Shown: positions 29,061-36,432 of the stretch, piece after piece
Numbering within the stretch: the stretch's first letter is position 1
Layout: each line of letters begins with the position of its first letter
Origin: Streptomyces chryseus
Lineage (GTDB): Bacteria > Actinomycetota > Actinomycetes > Streptomycetales > Streptomycetaceae
Reading direction: 5' to 3'
NCBI RefSeq assembly: GCF_014650755.1
Contig: NZ_BMVO01000005.1
Coordinates: 186,001 to 250,000, forward strand
Length of the DNA: 64,000 nt
Position numbers and translations under genes: made by a program
The notes under the pieces: model-generated
Told to the model about the DNA's origin: nothing
What the model saw: the letters and a program-made list of their open reading frames with translations, nothing else
The model's database searches: none

Positions 29061-30203
29061 ATGACCACCACCGCGAGCCTGCTGGCCACTCTGCCCGGCC
29101 ACTTCTACACCGACCCCGCGATCTTCCGCGCCGAGCAGGAGCGGATCTTCGAGTCGCTCTGGTACTGCGCCGTCCGCAGCGCGGACCTCGACCGCCCCGG
29201 GGCCTTCCGCACGGTCCAGGCCGGCCGGGAGAACGTCATCGTCACCCGCACCCGCACCGGCGAGCTGCGCGCCTTCCTCAACGTCTGCCGCCACCGCGGC
29301 GCGCGGCTGTGCACCGAGAGCGCGGGACAGGTGCGGCGCACCCTGCAGTGCCCGTACCACGCCTGGACGTACGGCCTGGACGGCACGCTCGTCGCCGCCC
29401 CCAACCTCCGGCAGATGCCCGACGTCGACCGTACGGAGTACGGACTGCTGCGGGTCGCCCTGCGGGAATGGCTCGGCTACGCCTGGATCTGCCTCGCCGA
29501 CGAGCCGCCGTCCTTCGAGGACACCGTCGTCGGCGCCGTCGTGGAGCGGCTCGGCGACAGTGCGGCGATCGAGCGGTACGCGACCGAGGAGCTGGCCCTG
29601 GGGCGGCGTGTGAGCTACGACGTCGCGGCCAACTGGAAGCTGATCGTCGAGAACTTCATGGAGTGCTACCACTGCGCCACGATCCATCCCGAGCTCACCG
29701 ACGTGCTGCCGGAGTTCGCGGACGGCCTGGCGGCGCAGTACTACGTGGGGCACGGCGCGGGGTTCGCCGAGGAGGCGCAGGGCTTCACCGTCGACGGCAG
29801 CGCCGGCTTCGGGCGGCTGCCGGGCGTCACCGACGCGCAGGACCGCCGCTACTTCGCGGTCACCGTCAGGCCGCAGGTCTTCCTCAACCTGGTGCCGGAC
29901 CACGTGATCGTCCACCGCGTGTTCCCGCTCGCCGAGGACCGCACGGTGGTGGAGTGCGACTGGCTGTACGCGCCGGGAGTCGTGGCGTCGGGAGCGGACC
30001 TGGACAAGTCCGTCGAGCTGTTCCACCGCGTGAACGTCCAGGACTTCGACGCCTGCGAGCGGACGCAGCCGGCCATGGCCTCCCGGGCGTACGCGCGGGG
30101 CGGGGTGCTCGTCCCGGCGGAGCACCACATCGGGGCGTTCCACGACTGGGTGACGCGCCTGCTGGGGAAGGATCCCGGGGCTCCCGCCCCGCAGCACCCC
30201 TAG
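29061..30203 (+). CDS. Rieske oxygenase alpha subunit, probable glycine betaine monooxygenase (GbcA-like)
   Basis: A 380-residue Rieske non-haem iron oxygenase. The N-terminal Rieske site reads CRHRGARLC...CPYHAWTYG. The catalytic domain begins near residue 185 with NWKLIVENFMECYHCATIHPEL, giving the two His ligands and bridging residues, and continues to DFDACERTQPAM near the C terminus with the third carboxylate region. It most resembles GbcA/choline-monooxygenase-type enzymes, which remove a methyl group from glycine betaine as formaldehyde, rather than aromatic-ring dioxygenases, since no beta subunit is present. Together with the two flavoproteins upstream it makes a complete betaine-to-glycine route. 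Electrons presumably come through the Rieske ferredoxin at 22721-23086. Confidence 0.88.
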   Translation: MTTTASLLATLPGHFYTDPAIFRAEQERIFESLWYCAVRSADLDRPGAFRTVQAGRENVIVTRTRTGELRAFLNVCRHRGARLCTESAGQVRRTLQCPYHAWTYGLDGTLVAAPNLRQMPDVDRTEYGLLRVALREWLGYAWICLADEPPSFEDTVVGAVVERLGDSAAIERYATEELALGRRVSYDVAANWKLIVENFMECYHCATIHPELTDVLPEFADGLAAQYYVGHGAGFAEEAQGFTVDGSAGFGRLPGVTDAQDRRYFAVTVRPQVFLNLVPDHVIVHRVFPLAEDRTVVECDWLYAPGVVASGADLDKSVELFHRVNVQDFDACERTQPAMASRAYARGGVLVPAEHHIGAFHDWVTRLLGKDPGAPAPQHP

Positions 30204-30233
30204 GTTTAGCGGAAGCGGGCACAACGTGGAGAC

Positions 30234-30443
30234 ATGGGCAGCGACGAGCATGAGACCGAAACGCGGGCCCGACACGTCTGTCCGGCCTGCAAGCATCCCG
30301 TCGTGTCCGAGATGGAACGGCACAAGTCCCTCGGGGTCTTCGTACCCGTCTGGCACCCGGCTCCGTGCCGCAACCCCGAGTGCGCGGCGTACGTACCGGA
30401 AGCGGACGGTGAGCGCAGCGAGGCGTCCGGGCCCCACGCGTGA
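30234..30443 (+). CDS. Small zinc-ribbon-like protein
   Basis: A 69-residue acidic protein with two Cys pairs, CPAC (residues 16-19) and CRNPEC (about 45-50), spaced as in a zinc ribbon, plus flanking His residues. It has an ATG start with a GTGGAGAC ribosome-binding tract. The rest is charged and probably unstructured. Small proteins of this type are common in Streptomyces and have no assigned role. It follows the Rieske oxygenase by 30 bp but may be independent. Confidence 0.7.
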   Translation: MGSDEHETETRARHVCPACKHPVVSEMERHKSLGVFVPVWHPAPCRNPECAAYVPEADGERSEASGPHA

Positions 30444-30472
30444 CCCCCCGGCGCCGCTGATGCGGCGCCGGG

Positions 30473-31023
30473 TCACCGGCCGGCGTCGGTGCCGGCCGGG
30501 GCGGCCGGGGCGGGCCGGACAGGCAGCAGTTCGGCGGTCACGAACGCGACCACGGCCGCCAGGATCACGACCGGGATCATGTCCGAGCTGCCCAGCAGCA
30601 GCACCACCAGCACCACACTGCTCACCGGAAGCCCAGCGTGGCCCCGGCGGCCGCCGCCATGCCCGCCGCCATCCCGGGTACGACTCCGAGGCCCGGCAGG
30701 GGAGCGAGCAGCACGCCGGCGGCGGCTCCCAGGAAGAGGGCCGGGAAGATCGGGCCGCCTCGCAGGCTGCCCAGGCACAGTGCGTACGCGACGCCCTTGC
30801 ACACCAGGACGGCGAGCAGCGCGCCGACGCCCCAGGCGTGCGGGTGGGCGGCCAGCTCGCTCAGCGTGGCCTGGCCGGACGAGGCGACGTCGGCGGGCGA
30901 ACGGTCGGTGACCAGCGCGTAGACGGCGGCGCAGACAGCGGCGCCCAGCGCGCACAGGACGGTCCGTACGGGGACGTCGGCGCGCACGTACGCCGCCGCC
31001 CGCCGGGCCGTGGCCAGCGCCAC
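30473..31023 (-). pseudogene. Truncated, frameshifted ClC-type chloride channel
   Basis: Only the C-terminal portion of a ClC channel/antiporter is present. From 31023 downward the frame encodes SGQATLSELAAHPHAWGVGA, then LGSLRGGPIFPALFLGAAAG, the diagnostic GGxFxP-type segment, and MAAGMAAAAGATLG. It hits TGA at 30622. A one-base shift near 30625-30632 restores the expected continuation PVSSVVLVVLLLGSSDMIPV and a normal C terminus ending at 30473. The N-terminal half (about 230 residues with the GSGIP and GREGP motifs) is missing. Its 5' boundary coincides with a 16-bp direct repeat next to the amidotransferase stop. Confidence 0.8.
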
Positions 31024-31029
31024 GGGGGC

Positions 31030-31080
31030 GGGAACGGGCCGCTCATCGGGCCGTGCGTGGAGGTGGGAACGGGCCGCTCA
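31030..31080. repeat. 16-bp direct repeat at the broken-channel boundary
   Basis: GGGAACGGGCCGCTCA occurs at 31030-31045 and again at 31065-31080, with the second copy including the stop codon of the amidotransferase gene. The duplication sits exactly where the ClC remnant begins and may mark the deletion or insertion junction. Confidence 0.7.
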
Positions 31081-31917
31081 CGAAGCCGGCGCGAAGGGGC
31101 GCAGTGCGTCCGCCCCGTCGGCCCGCACCACGCCGTACGTGTGCTCCGGCACTTCGTGCCAGGCCCCCGGCAGGTCGCCCAGGGGCTCGGACACGACGAG
31201 GCGCGTCTCCTCGGACAGCTCCCGCAGAAACGACATGTCGGGGTGCAGCGCCCTGAGCGAGTCCACCCGGCTGCTGTAGAACAGCGAACGGGCCGTGCCC
31301 GCGCTGGCGTAGCGGAACGCCCACGTGTCCGTGCCGTCGGTCGTCGCGATCGTCATCTGGAGCGGGGCGTCGATGCCGTGCGCGCGGCCCACGCGTTCGA
31401 CCGTCGCCGCCATCCGGGCGACCGCGCCGGGGGGATCGTCCTCCAGGCCGAAGGTGAGGGCGAGGTAGAACATCACCTCCGAGTCCGTGGACCCCTCGAT
31501 GTCGGCGAACAGGGAGGGATCCACCGCCACGCAGAGCTCCCTGCGCAGCAGGTGGAAGTCGGCGATGGCCCCGTTGTGCATCCACATCCAGCGGTCGTGC
31601 CGGAAGGGGTGACTGTTCGTCTGCTGCACGGCCGTCCCCGTCGACGCGCGGATGTGGGCGAAGAACAGCTGCGACCTGACGTGCCCGGCGATCTCCCGCA
31701 GATTGCGGTTGTTCCACGCCGGTCCGACGTCGCGGACGACGGCGGGAGTGGTGATGTCCGACTCCCGCGCGTACCAGCCGATGCCGAAGCCGTCCCCGTT
31801 CGTCGTCTCCACGCCCAGACGGGAGTGCAGACTCTGGTCGATCAGCGAGTGCGCGGGCCTGTACAGGATGGTTTCCAGGAGCAGCGGCGTCCCCGAGTAG
31901 GCCAGCCACCGGCACAT
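31078..31917 (-). CDS. Class II glutamine amidotransferase (EgtC/YafJ-like)
   Basis: A 279-residue N-terminal-nucleophile amidotransferase: Cys2 in MCRWLAYSG is the catalytic nucleophile after Met removal. Family motifs GDGFGIGWYA, FFAHIRASTGT, NSHPFRHDRWMWMHNGAI and STDSEVMFYL follow. It lacks any C-terminal synthetase domain, like EgtC (gamma-glutamyl hydrolase of ergothioneine synthesis) and YafJ. No other egt genes are adjacent here, so the specific amide hydrolysed is unresolved. It is monocistronic on the minus strand, downstream of a 287-bp region that separates it from corA. Confidence 0.88.
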   Translation of the reverse strand: MCRWLAYSGTPLLLETILYRPAHSLIDQSLHSRLGVETTNGDGFGIGWYARESDITTPAVVRDVGPAWNNRNLREIAGHVRSQLFFAHIRASTGTAVQQTNSHPFRHDRWMWMHNGAIADFHLLRRELCVAVDPSLFADIEGSTDSEVMFYLALTFGLEDDPPGAVARMAATVERVGRAHGIDAPLQMTIATTDGTDTWAFRYASAGTARSLFYSSRVDSLRALHPDMSFLRELSEETRLVVSEPLGDLPGAWHEVPEHTYGVVRADGADALRPFAPAS

Positions 31918-32204
31918 CGACGGTCACCTCTCCCGGTCGGCGCTGCTCGGCCCGTACGACGCGCGGGGCACGCCCGCCGGCCGCACGCCGGCGAAGGCGT
32001 CCCTGTGCTTGTTGCCCCTCTGGGTGGTCGACTTGTCGGTCCTCGTTTCGGCGACTGCCTGGTACGGGCGCCGGCGCCTCGGCGGCCCGCCACCACCGGA
32101 CCGGCACGCGCACGCTGCCCTTCGGCGCACCCGCTCTTCCACGGTCCCGCGTGCTGCCGTTGATCGCACACCGGGAGGGCGCCCGGCCCCCGCAGGCGGC
32201 CGCC
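31918..32204. other. Intergenic region between corA and the amidotransferase
   Basis: About 287 bp. Several short frames are open, but none has a credible ribosome-binding site, conserved motif or good codon periodicity. I see no perfect hairpin. It presumably carries the amidotransferase promoter. Confidence 0.35.
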
Positions 32205-33365
32205 CTAGAGCCAGTTCCGCCGCTTGAAGATCAGATACAGGCTCAGGCACACAGCACCCATCAGCGCCACCGCGAAGGGGTATCCGAGGGCCCATCGCAG
32301 CTCCGGCATCTCCTCGAAGTTCATGCCGTAGATGGTTCCCACCAGCGTCGGAGCGAACAGGATGGCGGCCCACGCGGAGATCTTCTTGATCTCCTCGTTC
32401 TGTTCGAACCCCGCCTCCGCCAGCGCCCGCATCTCCGCGTTCTGCTGCTGCGTCACCAGCGTCGAGTTGACCGTGAGGATGTCCGCAAGGGCCTGCCGGA
32501 AGCCGTCGACGCGCTCACTGGTGTGGGTGACGTGGTCGGCCACGTCGCGCAGGTAGCGCTGGAGTTCCTCGTCCGTGCGGTACTTCGCGAAGCCCGCCAT
32601 CAGGCCGTGCAGCATGCCCACCAGCGGCCGGGTGGCGCGCTGGAACTCGACCATCTCGCGGGAGAGTTCGTAGATGCGGCGCGACACCTCGGGGTCGCCG
32701 CGGAAGACCTCGGTCTCGATCTCGTCGATGTCGTTCTGCACGCCCTCCACGACCGGCGCGTACCCGTCGACCACGGCGTCGAGGATCGCGTACAGCACCG
32801 CCTCCGGCCCCAGCGCCAGCAGTTCGGGAGCGGCCTCCATGCGCCGGCGGACGGCGGAGAGGTCGGGCGCGGCGCCGTGGCGGACGGTGATCACGAAGTC
32901 CTGGCCGACGAAGACGTGCAGCTCGCCGAAGTCGACCTCCTCCGCGGCGTCGAGGTAGCGCGCCGCGCGCAGCACGACGAAGAGCGTCTCGCCGTACCGC
33001 TCCAGCTTCGGACGCTGATGCGCCTCCAGCGCGTCCTCCACGGCGAGCGGGTGCAGGTCGAACTCGGCGGCCAGCGAGTGGATCTCGCCCTCGGACGGCC
33101 GGTGCAGTCCGATCCAGGCCATGCCGGACGGGTACTCGCGCAGCTGGCGGAACGTCTCGGCGAGCGAGTCGGGCGTGGAGACGCGGCGCCCGTCGCGGTA
33201 GAGCGCGGCGTGCACGACACTGGCGCCGTCGCGCGGTACGCCGTCGGACGCGGCCGGGCCGCCGGGCGTCGGTGGTCCGGCGGGAGGACCGGCCGGTGGC
33301 GGGGACTGCCTGCGCCAGGCGTGCTTCATCGGGGACAGCGCGGGACGGACGCGTCGCTCTGTCAT
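32205..33365 (-). CDS. corA: CorA-family magnesium/cobalt transporter
   Basis: A 386-residue CorA protein. A 60-residue Pro/Arg-rich N-terminal tail leads into the cytosolic alpha/beta funnel domain, then long stalk helices. Two C-terminal membrane helices follow, with the diagnostic YGMNFEEMPEL loop (GMN selectivity motif) and a basic RRNWL terminus. It acts as a pentameric Mg2+ channel in the cytoplasmic membrane. I chose ATG 33365 because GGGAGGTGAGAT precedes it; the GTG twelve bases upstream overlaps that site. No riboswitch-like structure is evident upstream. Confidence 0.93.
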   Translation of the reverse strand: MTERRVRPALSPMKHAWRRQSPPPAGPPAGPPTPGGPAASDGVPRDGASVVHAALYRDGRRVSTPDSLAETFRQLREYPSGMAWIGLHRPSEGEIHSLAAEFDLHPLAVEDALEAHQRPKLERYGETLFVVLRAARYLDAAEEVDFGELHVFVGQDFVITVRHGAAPDLSAVRRRMEAAPELLALGPEAVLYAILDAVVDGYAPVVEGVQNDIDEIETEVFRGDPEVSRRIYELSREMVEFQRATRPLVGMLHGLMAGFAKYRTDEELQRYLRDVADHVTHTSERVDGFRQALADILTVNSTLVTQQQNAEMRALAEAGFEQNEEIKKISAWAAILFAPTLVGTIYGMNFEEMPELRWALGYPFAVALMGAVCLSLYLIFKRRNWL

Positions 33366-33509
33366 CGCGGATCTCACCTCCCGCGTCGGGTCGGACGCGC
33401 GGGCCGGGCGCGCCGTCGGGCACGGGCAGGATATACGTCCTATATGTCACCGGCATCGTTCTGTCATCGCGGACCGGACCTGTCCGCGATGCCGGATAGC
33501 GTGCGGAGC

Positions 33510-34646
33510 ATGGCCTCGCAGAAGACGAACCAGGGACCGGCGTCGCCGGCCGTGCTCAGCCCCCGCGCCCTCAACCGCGCCACTCTGTCGCGCCAGCTCC
33601 TGTTCCGGCGTACCGCCATGGCCGCGAAGGACGCCGTCGGGCATCTCGTGGGCCTCCAGGCGCAGAACACCAAGCCGCCGTACTACCAGCTCGCCGCGCG
33701 CCTCGACGGCTTCGACCCGGAGGAGCTGTCGGGGCTGATGGCCTCCCGCGAGGTCGCCCGCATCGTCACCCTGCGCTCCACCATCCACACGCACACCGCG
33801 GACGACTGCCTCACCCTGCGCCTCCTCGTGCAGGGCGCGCGCGACCGCGAGCTCGGGTTGTTCCGCAAGGGGCTCACGGGCGTCGACCTGGAGCGGCTGG
33901 CCCGGACCGCCCGCGCGTTCGTGGAGGAGAGCCCCCGGACGCCGAAGGAGATCCGGGAACTGCTGCTCAAGGAGTGGCCCGAGGCGGAGCCGCTCGCACT
34001 GGGCGTCGCGGCGCGCTGCCTGCTGCCGCTGGTGCAGGTCACCCCGCGCGGGCTGTGGGGGCAGAGCGGGCAGGTGGCGCTGACCACCGCCGAGCAGTGG
34101 TTCGGACGGGCGGCCGAGCCGGTCCCGGCGCCCGACGCGACCGTACTGCGCTACCTCGCGGCGTTCGGCCCGGCCTCGGTCAAGGACATGCAGACGTGGT
34201 GCGGGCTGACGCGGCTGCGCGAGGCGTTCGAACGGCTCCGGCCCCGTCTGGTCACCTTCCAGGACGTGCGCGGCGTCGAACTCTTCGATCTCCCGGACGC
34301 CCCCCGGCCCGACGAGGACACGCCCGCACCGCCGCGCTTCCTGCCGGAGTTCGACAACCTGCTGCTGTCCCACGCGGACCGCACGCGGGTGGTCCCGGCG
34401 GAGTACAAGGAGCGGACCTGGAAGGGCAACCAGAGCCACCGCACCTTCCTGGTGGACGGCTTCCTGGCGGGCATCTGGCGGCTGGAGGAGTCCGACCGGG
34501 AATCCACCGCCACCCTGACGGCGCAACCGTTCGGCCCGCTCGGCCGGGAGCAGCGGGCGGCGCTGGTGGCGGAGGGCGAGTACGTACTCGCCACGACGAC
34601 CCGCGCGACCACCCGCGACGTACGGTTCGGGACGGTCTCGGCGTAG
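33510..34646 (+). CDS. Winged-helix (HTH_42) protein of the AlkZ-like DNA glycosylase family
   Basis: A 378-residue member of the HTH_42/DUF1006 family, built of tandem winged-helix units (SPRALNRATLSRQLLFRRTA, SVKDMQTWCGLTRLREAFER) with the C-terminal LPEFDNLLLSHADRTRVVP signature. Residues Q50-A-Q52 in GHLVGLQAQNTKPPYY match the Gln-X-Gln catalytic motif of AlkZ-type glycosylases, which unhook alkylated bases and crosslinks. Many Streptomyces paralogues exist, some tied to natural-product self-resistance. ATG 33510 is my start; ATG 33489 is an in-frame alternative. An acyl-CoA-synthetase fragment follows directly. Confidence 0.82.
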   Translation: MASQKTNQGPASPAVLSPRALNRATLSRQLLFRRTAMAAKDAVGHLVGLQAQNTKPPYYQLAARLDGFDPEELSGLMASREVARIVTLRSTIHTHTADDCLTLRLLVQGARDRELGLFRKGLTGVDLERLARTARAFVEESPRTPKEIRELLLKEWPEAEPLALGVAARCLLPLVQVTPRGLWGQSGQVALTTAEQWFGRAAEPVPAPDATVLRYLAAFGPASVKDMQTWCGLTRLREAFERLRPRLVTFQDVRGVELFDLPDAPRPDEDTPAPPRFLPEFDNLLLSHADRTRVVPAEYKERTWKGNQSHRTFLVDGFLAGIWRLEESDRESTATLTAQPFGPLGREQRAALVAEGEYVLATTTRATTRDVRFGTVSA

Positions 34647-34658
34647 GAAGGGACAGCC

Positions 34659-34838
34659 TGCGTCGTCCCGCGCGACCTCCGGGACGCCCCGACGCTGGAC
34701 GAGGTGGCGGCGTACTGCCGCGACCGGCTCGCCCACTACAAGATCCCCCGCCGGCTGCGGATCATGGACTCCTTCCCGATGACGGTCAGCGGCAAGGTCA
34801 GGAAGGTCGGGCTGAGGGAGAGCTACCGGGACCAGGGC
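34659..34838 (+). pseudogene. C-terminal fragment of an AMP-dependent acyl-CoA synthetase
   Basis: Beginning 12 bases after the winged-helix stop, this frame encodes LDEVAAYCRDRLAHYKIPRR followed by MDSFPMTVSGKVRKVGLRE. This is the AMP-binding C-terminal domain with the catalytic Lys in GKVRK. There is no start codon with a ribosome-binding site and no adenylation core; intact enzymes are about 540 residues. After RESYRDQ the reading frame drifts into the 3' end of the opposite-strand GNAT gene. It is a decayed remnant, perhaps left by a deletion that fused this tail to the upstream gene. Confidence 0.8.
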
Positions 34839-34848
34839 GGGCGCCCCG

Positions 34849-35368
34849 TCACAGTTCGCGCCGCATGCACACGCGCGGCCGGCGGTCGAGGCCGTGCGCG
34901 GCCTCCTCGCGTCTGATCCGCCGCAGCCCGTCCGTCAGTTCGGCCTCGGAGAGGGGCCGGAAGCCGGTGCGCGCGTGGTACGGCGCGTTCCAGGGGACGT
35001 CGGCGAAGGTGGTGAGCGTGAGGGCGGCGAGGCCCTCCTGCACGGCGGCCACGTGCGCGAGGTGCGTGATCAGCGCACGCCCGACACCTTGCCGGGACGC
35101 GCGGGGGTGGACCGACACCTGCTCGATGTGCGCCGCCCCGTCCACGACGTCCCAGATCAGGTACGCGGCGGGGTGGTCGGCGGCGTCGGCCGCGACCCAG
35201 GCGCGGCCCGCCCGCCGGTAGCCGGCCAGCAGCGCGACGGCGGGTGGCTCGTCGTCGGCGATCGCGGCCATGCCCAGGCGCGGAAGGGTTCGCCGGCGGC
35301 GCGCTCGACGGCCTGGAGGGCGGGAGCTCCCCAGGCGTGGCGAGCCGTATGCGCGGGGGCGACGGCAT
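34849..35368 (-). pseudogene. GNAT N-acetyltransferase with two apparent frameshifts
   Basis: An intact-looking frame from ATG 35271 encodes most of a GNAT fold: AAYLIWDVVDGAAHIEQVSV, the acetyl-CoA motif RASRQGVGRALITHL, and WNAPYHARTGFRPL. Its N-terminal strand and helix lie in two other frames. MPSPPRIRLATPGELP starts at ATG 35368, then ALQAVERAAGEPFRA, each separated by an apparent one-base deletion near 35320 and near 35275. Restoring both bases gives a continuous 172-residue GNAT starting IRLATPGELPALQAVERAAG. Either the gene is inactivated or the assembly has indels here. A shortened 140-residue product from 35271 could still be made. Confidence 0.7.
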
Positions 35369-35400
35369 CGGCGGGGGAGTGGGCACGGGGCCGGTCTCGC

Positions 35401-36156
35401 TTACGCGCCGGTGCTGATCAGCTCGTCGGCCGGGCGGTTGACCGGTTGCGGTGTCCCCGTGAGGTCCATGACGAAGAGCGGGACCCCGAGGGTGTCCGCG
35501 CGGGCGCGGGCGTCGTCGGCGTACCCGGCGAGGGAGAAGAACACGCCCACCGCCGACGCGCTGAGGCCGTGCAGCCACAGGCACTCGACGTCGCGCAGTC
35601 CGGCGGGGCGGGTCGTCGGGTCGACCTGGGCGACCATGCCCGGCGCCCGCAGGTCTATGCCCGAGGCCGGCCGCTCGGGGGACTGCATGATGTCGCGGAA
35701 CCCGAGCCACTTGAGGTAGAGCGCCGCCGCGGTCACCGCGTCCCGCGCGGTCCTGATCGTCATCGGGCGGAACTTCGGTCGCGGGGGAGCCGCGGTCGGC
35801 GGCAGCGGGATGTGGGTCGGGTGGCCGGCGGCGGAGGCGGGCGGCCGTCCGGCGCGGGTGCCCGTCGACGGCCGGGTCCCGGGCGCGGGCCGCGGAACGG
35901 GACGTACCGGAATGCGCAGCACCACTCCGCAGGCGCATCCCAGCTCCGGCTGCGGCCACTGGCCCTGCCGGCCGCACGAGCCGCACCGGACGGTCACCCA
36001 CGCGTCGGTCCAGGTGCGGTGTGTGATCCGCTCCGGGGCCGCGCCCCGTAAGAGCGGCGGCGCCACCGGCTCCCCGCACGCGCACGGGAAGACCGGCGGC
36101 GTGAAGGTGTGCTGGCGACGGCATGCCGGGCAGCGCACCGGCACGTTCTCTCCCAT
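35401..36156 (-). CDS. Zinc-ribbon protein with Mrr-like restriction endonuclease fold
   Basis: A 251-residue protein. The N terminus has two zinc-ribbon-like Cys clusters (CPACRRQHTF...CACG and CGSCGRQG...CACG). A Pro-rich linker follows. The C-terminal 110 residues resemble the Mrr_cat/restriction-endonuclease-like fold: AALYLKWLGFRDIMQSPE, SGIDLRAPGMVAQVDPTTRP, and a conserved FSLAGYADDARARADTLGVP. Active members usually end the core with Gln-X-Lys; here the motif reads GID...QVD, lacking that Lys. It may therefore bind DNA or nucleotides without cutting. ATG 36156 follows GAGGGGGACGG. No methyltransferase or defence genes adjoin it. Confidence 0.65.
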   Translation of the reverse strand: MGENVPVRCPACRRQHTFTPPVFPCACGEPVAPPLLRGAAPERITHRTWTDAWVTVRCGSCGRQGQWPQPELGCACGVVLRIPVRPVPRPAPGTRPSTGTRAGRPPASAAGHPTHIPLPPTAAPPRPKFRPMTIRTARDAVTAAALYLKWLGFRDIMQSPERPASGIDLRAPGMVAQVDPTTRPAGLRDVECLWLHGLSASAVGVFFSLAGYADDARARADTLGVPLFVMDLTGTPQPVNRPADELISTGA

Positions 36157-36330
36157 GACCGTCCCCCTCGGACCGTCGGCGTGTGCGGATGTGCGTGGGG
36201 TGACCGCGGCACGGGCGGCCGTTCGCCCATGACCGCGGTATGCCGCCCATCGTCCACCAAGAGGGACCGGTTGGGGAGGGACTTCAACCAATGCCGCTCT
36301 TGACGCGCGACGGACCTCACCCTAGATTGC

Positions 36331-36366
36331 TTCCGTATAGCAGAATCATTATTCCGCATTATGGAA
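36331..36366. promoter_or_regulatory. Paired 15-bp dyads upstream of gcl
   Basis: TTCCGTATAGCAGAA (36331-36345) and TTCCGCATTATGGAA (36352-36366) are two dyads whose starts are exactly 21 bp apart. The same pair with the same spacing occurs upstream of hyi (46158-46193). They lie 66-102 bp before the gcl start. A shared glyoxylate/ureide regulator of the AllR (IclR) type is likely, by inference. The rest of 36157-36432 shows no gene. Confidence 0.65.
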
Positions 36367-36432
36367 ACTATGGAGTGGCGCTCACCGGCCCGCAGCGGTG
36401 GGCCACTCCGACTGGCCGAGCAGGAGTACGCG

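Noticed and set aside
31842..32227. Short open frames on both strands between corA and the amidotransferase gene
   Set aside because: No ribosome-binding site, no conserved motif, and composition of shadow frames.
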